From Acerihabitans sp047324305 (GTDB lineage: Bacteria > Pseudomonadota > Gammaproteobacteria > Enterobacterales > Enterobacteriaceae), in NCBI RefSeq assembly GCF_047324305.1, contig NZ_CP178740.1, positions 2,666,001 through 2,730,000 on the forward strand: DNA of 64,000 nucleotides, written 5' to 3'. The notes below the pieces were generated by a model that searched no databases, was not told the origin of the DNA, and saw nothing but the letters and a program-made list of their open reading frames with translations. A program made the position numbers and the translations under genes. Below, in pieces: positions 60,453-64,000 of the stretch (the first letter of the stretch is position 1; each line of letters begins with the position of its first letter).

Positions 60453-62149
60453 AAGCGCAAAAATTTATACAGCAAAGCCTGATATGTTGGTGCCTGATCG
60501 GCGGAATGGTTCCCCTGCTGGCGCAGGCCAATCCACTCACCGGGGGAGCTATCGCCGCCGAAGGTTATGTCGCCAATAAAGACGGCTTAAAAATGTTTTT
60601 CGACGCGCTGTCGTCGCGTCTGGGCAAGCCGGTCATTGTCAGCAAGCTGGCGGCGCGCAAGCAAATCAGCGGCGAGTTTGACTTCAGCAATCCCCAGGAT
60701 CTGCTGGAGAAAATTTCCCAGCAGCTGGGCCTGATTTGGTATCACGACGGCCAGGCGATTTACGTTTACGACGCCAGTGAAATGCGTAATTCGATGATGT
60801 CGCTGAATAATACGTCCTTTACGGCGCTGGACAACTTCCTGCGCAAATCCAAGCTGCTCGACAGCCGCTATCCGCTGCGCGGCGATGACAGCAGTGGCAC
60901 GTTTTATATTTCCGGGCCGCCGTTCTATGTCGATCTGGTGATGAATACCGCCAAAAATATGGACGAGCAGTCCGCCACCGGCATCGGATCCGGTGATGAG
61001 AAAACGGCGGTTATCCATCTCAGCAATACCTTCGTCACCGATCGGGTCTATGAGCAGCGAGGAGAAAAAATTACCATCCCCGGCGTGGCCACGGTGATTA
61101 ACGAACTGCTGAAGGGCGGCACGAAAACGGCCGGCACGGCGGTGCACTCGCTGATGCCGGACGCCATGCCGGCGCCGAAAATGCCCGAGTTCAATCTTGA
61201 GGCGCTGGGTGCCGGGACCACGGTCTACCAGCCCCGGTCGAGCCTGGCGGAAGCGCTGCGCGTCGAATCCGCCGCCAGTCCGATCAACGTGATTGCCAAT
61301 CCCAATACCAACAGCCTGCTGGTCAAGGGTACCGCCAAACAGGTGCAGCTGATCACCAATCTGGTGGCGGCGCTGGATACGACAAAGCGGCATGTCGAGC
61401 TCTCCTTATGGATTGTCGACATACAACGGGACGATCTGGATCAGCTTGGCGTCAATTGGCAGGGGAGCGTGAATATCGGCAACCAGTTAGGCGTGTCCTT
61501 TAACGGCGGTTCCTATTCCACCCTCGACGGCGCGCGTTTTGTCGCCTCCATCCAGGCGCTGTCGCAGAAAAACCGCGCCAATATCGTCTCGCGTCCGGTG
61601 GTGCTGACCCAGGAAAATATCCCGGCGATCTTTGACAATAACCGCACTTTTTATACCCAGCTTATCGGCGAGCGTAACGTCGAGCTGCAGCATGTTACTT
61701 ACGGCACCATGGTGAACGTCCTGCCGCGCTTTACCGCCGACGGGCAAATTGAAATGGTGCTCAATATCGAGGACGGCAACGAACTCAATGAGACCACGGT
61801 ATCCGCCGGCAATATTCTTCCCAAGGTCGGGCGCACCAATATCAGCACCGTGGCCCGGGTGCCCCAGGGAAAAAGCCTGCTGATCGGCGGTTATACCCGT
61901 GATGAAATCTCCGGGCGTGAGGGCAGGATCCCGGGGTTGGGCAGCATCCCCCTTATCGGCGGCCTGTTTAACTATAAGCAGAATACCCAGTCCAATATGG
62001 TGCGTATTTTCCTCATAGAGCCGCGGGAAATCACCGAGCCCCTGCAATCCGACGCCAGCAACGTGGCGGACAGCCTGATTGCCGGCCGCCGATCCGCCCC
62101 CTTGCCGGACTGGTCGCGCAACCTGCTGGATAGCCAGAAATGGCGGTAA
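60449..62149 (+). CDS. invG: T3SS outer-membrane secretin InvG (SctC)
   Basis: From ATG 60449 the protein has 566 residues (Salmonella InvG 562). A signal peptide ending at AQA is followed by the N0/N1/N3 periplasmic domains and the C-terminal secretin barrel with VPQGKSLLIGGYTR and the signature IPGLGSIPLIGGLF. It forms the outer-membrane ring. No InvH-type pilotin gene is in the window. ATGA overlap with invF suggests coupled translation. Confidence 0.95.
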   Translation: MKAQKFIQQSLICWCLIGGMVPLLAQANPLTGGAIAAEGYVANKDGLKMFFDALSSRLGKPVIVSKLAARKQISGEFDFSNPQDLLEKISQQLGLIWYHDGQAIYVYDASEMRNSMMSLNNTSFTALDNFLRKSKLLDSRYPLRGDDSSGTFYISGPPFYVDLVMNTAKNMDEQSATGIGSGDEKTAVIHLSNTFVTDRVYEQRGEKITIPGVATVINELLKGGTKTAGTAVHSLMPDAMPAPKMPEFNLEALGAGTTVYQPRSSLAEALRVESAASPINVIANPNTNSLLVKGTAKQVQLITNLVAALDTTKRHVELSLWIVDIQRDDLDQLGVNWQGSVNIGNQLGVSFNGGSYSTLDGARFVASIQALSQKNRANIVSRPVVLTQENIPAIFDNNRTFYTQLIGERNVELQHVTYGTMVNVLPRFTADGQIEMVLNIEDGNELNETTVSAGNILPKVGRTNISTVARVPQGKSLLIGGYTRDEISGREGRIPGLGSIPLIGGLFNYKQNTQSNMVRIFLIEPREITEPLQSDASNVADSLIAGRRSAPLPDWSRNLLDSQKWR

Positions 62150-63243
62150 ACGCCACCGGCGGCATCGGCAACGCCGGCGCGTTCAGCCTGCCAGACGCCA
62201 GGTTGCCCGGCCGGCAGCCCGGGCAGGATGTCGCCACCAAGGTTAAGGTAAAACGCAGCGCCGCCAGCCTGGTCAAACTGGCGGAACAATCCGGCAAAAG
62301 CGCGTCGTCGGCGGCGGCCCAATTCGCCAGCAGGCGGCAGTACGAGAAATACGCGCGGGATACGGAGATGAATTTCGCCCGTATCCTGGAAAACGATGCC
62401 ATCCCCAAGGTGGATCAGCTGCTGCGTATGCTTAACAGCGGCAATCTGTTCCAGAAGAACGCGTTTTTGCTTTTTGCCCGCTCCCTGTTTCCTGATGATA
62501 GTGATTTGGTGGTGGTGCTGCGCGAACTGCTGCGGCGCCGTAAGCTGAACGAAACGGTGGGAAAAGAACTTGCGCAACTGCTGGACGAGGTGGAGGCGCA
62601 GGCCGACCCCCGGCTTGTCAACGCCGGCATTAACTGTGCGCTTAAGGCCCGGTTATTCGGGCAGGCCCATCTGGAACTGAATCCGGCGATGTTGCGGGGA
62701 AGCTACCGGCTATTTTTACAACAGGAACGCCGGGCGCTGGAGGAGTACCAGGACTGGATCGCCTGTTATGGACACCAGTATCGCAACGTGATACTGGCGT
62801 TTATCGAGGCCGCCCTGATGGCCGATGTGTATGCGGTAACGCCCAGCTCGGCATCGGTATACGGCGATTTTATCGGTAAATTGGGCCAGCTCAGGTTGAT
62901 ACGCTCCGGGGATGATCTGTTTATGAAACAGCTATTATCAAATAAAGTGATTAATGGTTTAAATAAAAGTGAAACGGATTGGCTGATATTTTTATTCTCG
63001 CTATTGCAGTTCCCTGAAGATATAGATGATCATCTTCATTATTTAATTGGGGAAACGTTTTTATTGCGCCGCCATGACGAACGCTCCGCTATTTTGCAGC
63101 CTCTGTTTCGTGCATGTAAATTATTGCCACATGAATTATTTGTCTGCAATGAATCTGCGCAGCGTATGTTTATTGAGTTCGAATATCTTGCCGGCCTGGC
63201 GTATAAGCGCGAAGTCATTGAAAACAGATTAAATCGAAAATGA
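62140..63243 (+). CDS. invE: T3SS gatekeeper InvE (SctW)
   Basis: The 367-residue HrpJ/YopN-type protein (Salmonella InvE 372) is all-helical, with the conserved LRMLNSGNLFQKNAFLLFAR and the C-terminal LIFLFSLLQFPEDIDDHLHYL region. It controls the switch from translocator to effector secretion at the export gate. It overlaps invG by 10 bases. The last third becomes AT-richer than the start. Confidence 0.92.
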   Translation: MAVNATGGIGNAGAFSLPDARLPGRQPGQDVATKVKVKRSAASLVKLAEQSGKSASSAAAQFASRRQYEKYARDTEMNFARILENDAIPKVDQLLRMLNSGNLFQKNAFLLFARSLFPDDSDLVVVLRELLRRRKLNETVGKELAQLLDEVEAQADPRLVNAGINCALKARLFGQAHLELNPAMLRGSYRLFLQQERRALEEYQDWIACYGHQYRNVILAFIEAALMADVYAVTPSSASVYGDFIGKLGQLRLIRSGDDLFMKQLLSNKVINGLNKSETDWLIFLFSLLQFPEDIDDHLHYLIGETFLLRRHDERSAILQPLFRACKLLPHELFVCNESAQRMFIEFEYLAGLAYKREVIENRLNRK

Positions 63244-63279
63244 CGGTGAAAGTTCATCGTCTTTGCATGGGATAACGAC

Positions 63280-64000
63280 GTGTTGACAAAATTTCTGCAT
63301 AATATGCATTCCCGCCCGGAGCTGCTTATCCTGGCGCTGGTGATCATGATCATCAGTATGTTGATTATTCCTTTGCCGACATACTTATTGGATTTTCTTA
63401 TCGGGCTGAATATCGTTATCGCCGTGCTGGTGTTCATGGGCGCGTTTTACATTGATCGCATCCTGAGCTTTTCCACTTTTCCCTCCGTGCTGCTGATCAC
63501 CACGTTGTTCCGGCTGGCCCTGACCATCAGCACCGCCCGTCTGATCCTGACCGACGCCGACGCCGGTGACATCATCGCCTCCTTCGGCCAGTTTGTTATC
63601 GGCGATAACCTGGTGGTGGGCTTTGTCATCTTCGCCATCGTCACGGTAGTGCAGTTTATTGTCATCACCAAGGGGTCGGAACGCGTGGCGGAGGTCGCGG
63701 CCCGTTTCTCACTTGACGGCATGCCCGGCAAGCAGATGAGCATCGACGCCGATCTGAAGGCCGGCACGATCGACGCGGACGGCGCGCGCGAACGGCGCAG
63801 CGTGCTGGAGCGGGAAAGCCAGCTGTACGGCTCGTTCGACGGCGCCATGAAATTTATCAAGGGCGACGCCATCGCCAGCATCCTGGTGACGTTCGTCAAT
63901 CTTATCGGCGGCATGGCCGTAGGCATAAGCCAGCATCAGATGGATATGTCCACGGCGCTGGATACCTACACCATGCTGACCATTGGCGACGGGCTGGTCG
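63280..64000 (+). CDS. invA: T3SS export gate protein InvA (SctV), 3' end outside window
   Basis: The frame opens with GTG 63280 (MLTKFLHNMHSRPELLILAL), preceded by GGGATAACGAC, and runs off the window after 240 codons. The visible part is the FHIPEP-family membrane domain: LIIPLPTYLLDFLIGLNIVIAV-like helices, FSTFPSVLLITTLFRLAL, VITKGSERVAEVAARFSLDG and the MPGKQMSIDADLKAG signature. Identity to Salmonella InvA over this part is very high. It forms the nonameric inner-membrane export ring. It begins 36 bases after invE. Confidence 0.95.
   Translation, partial: MLTKFLHNMHSRPELLILALVIMIISMLIIPLPTYLLDFLIGLNIVIAVLVFMGAFYIDRILSFSTFPSVLLITTLFRLALTISTARLILTDADAGDIIASFGQFVIGDNLVVGFVIFAIVTVVQFIVITKGSERVAEVAARFSLDGMPGKQMSIDADLKAGTIDADGARERRSVLERESQLYGSFDGAMKFIKGDAIASILVTFVNLIGGMAVGISQHQMDMSTALDTYTMLTIGDGLV

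Overview
The window looks like chromosome from a free-living or facultatively insect-associated member of the Enterobacterales. Most genes have E. coli-like length and order (xyl, dms, umuDC, ybhP-clsB-ybhN, mdtABC). The GC-rich base composition and the SPI-1-type secretion locus at the right end suggest Sodalis or a close relative; this is inference from gene content only. I found no tRNA, rRNA, IS element, phage or CRISPR array.

Layout. 1-1847: end of a CopD-like membrane protein, then the qorB (ytfG)/HxlR-regulator divergent pair. 1844-10320: complete D-xylose locus, xylA-xylB-xylR leftward and xylF-xylG-xylH rightward from a shared regulatory region with a CRP site, closed by a strong terminator. 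10573-14868: three-gene trans-envelope exporter (FtsX/MacB-type permease, HlyD-type adaptor, ATPase) with no visible cargo gene. 15024-17444: ada and a BenE-family transporter. 17775-18677: AT-rich orphan beta-solenoid protein. 18731-23283: dmsABCD DMSO reductase. 23634-25318: umuDC behind a LexA box. 25289-28195: HxlR/SDR pair, acetyltransferase, AlkC-like DNA glycosylase. 28392-29828: phoA with a Pho box. 30115-33175: ybhP-clsB-ybhN envelope lipid operon. 33145-39115: bd-type (CioAB-like) quinol oxidase, DUF1641 protein and a large soluble-type formate dehydrogenase, all leftward. 39287-42501: PhzF-family protein, a previously unlisted 47-residue lipoprotein, two DUF1471 proteins and a divergent TetR regulator with a duplicated operator-like motif. 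42640-47067: nasR, an RNA attenuator and a NirB-NirD fusion, that is a nas cluster lacking the transporter and nitrate reductase genes. 47113-56089: mdtABC plus a NodT-type outer-membrane channel. 56090-57257: AT-rich gene-free stretch with a perfect sigma70 promoter and a PhoP-box-like repeat. 57258-64000: hilA, iagB, invF, invG, invE and the start of invA.

Working together: respiration is flexible (DMSO reductase, formate dehydrogenase, oxygen via a bd-type oxidase), xylose use suggests contact with plant material, DNA damage response is represented by umuDC, ada and an AlkC-like enzyme, and the T3SS island with a HilA-type master regulator implies host-cell interaction. The most unusual parts are the orphan exporter, the SG-repeat solenoid protein, the truncated nas cluster that keeps its attenuator, the low-complexity insert in MdtB, and the compact hilA-iagB-invFGEA order with its regulatory leader.
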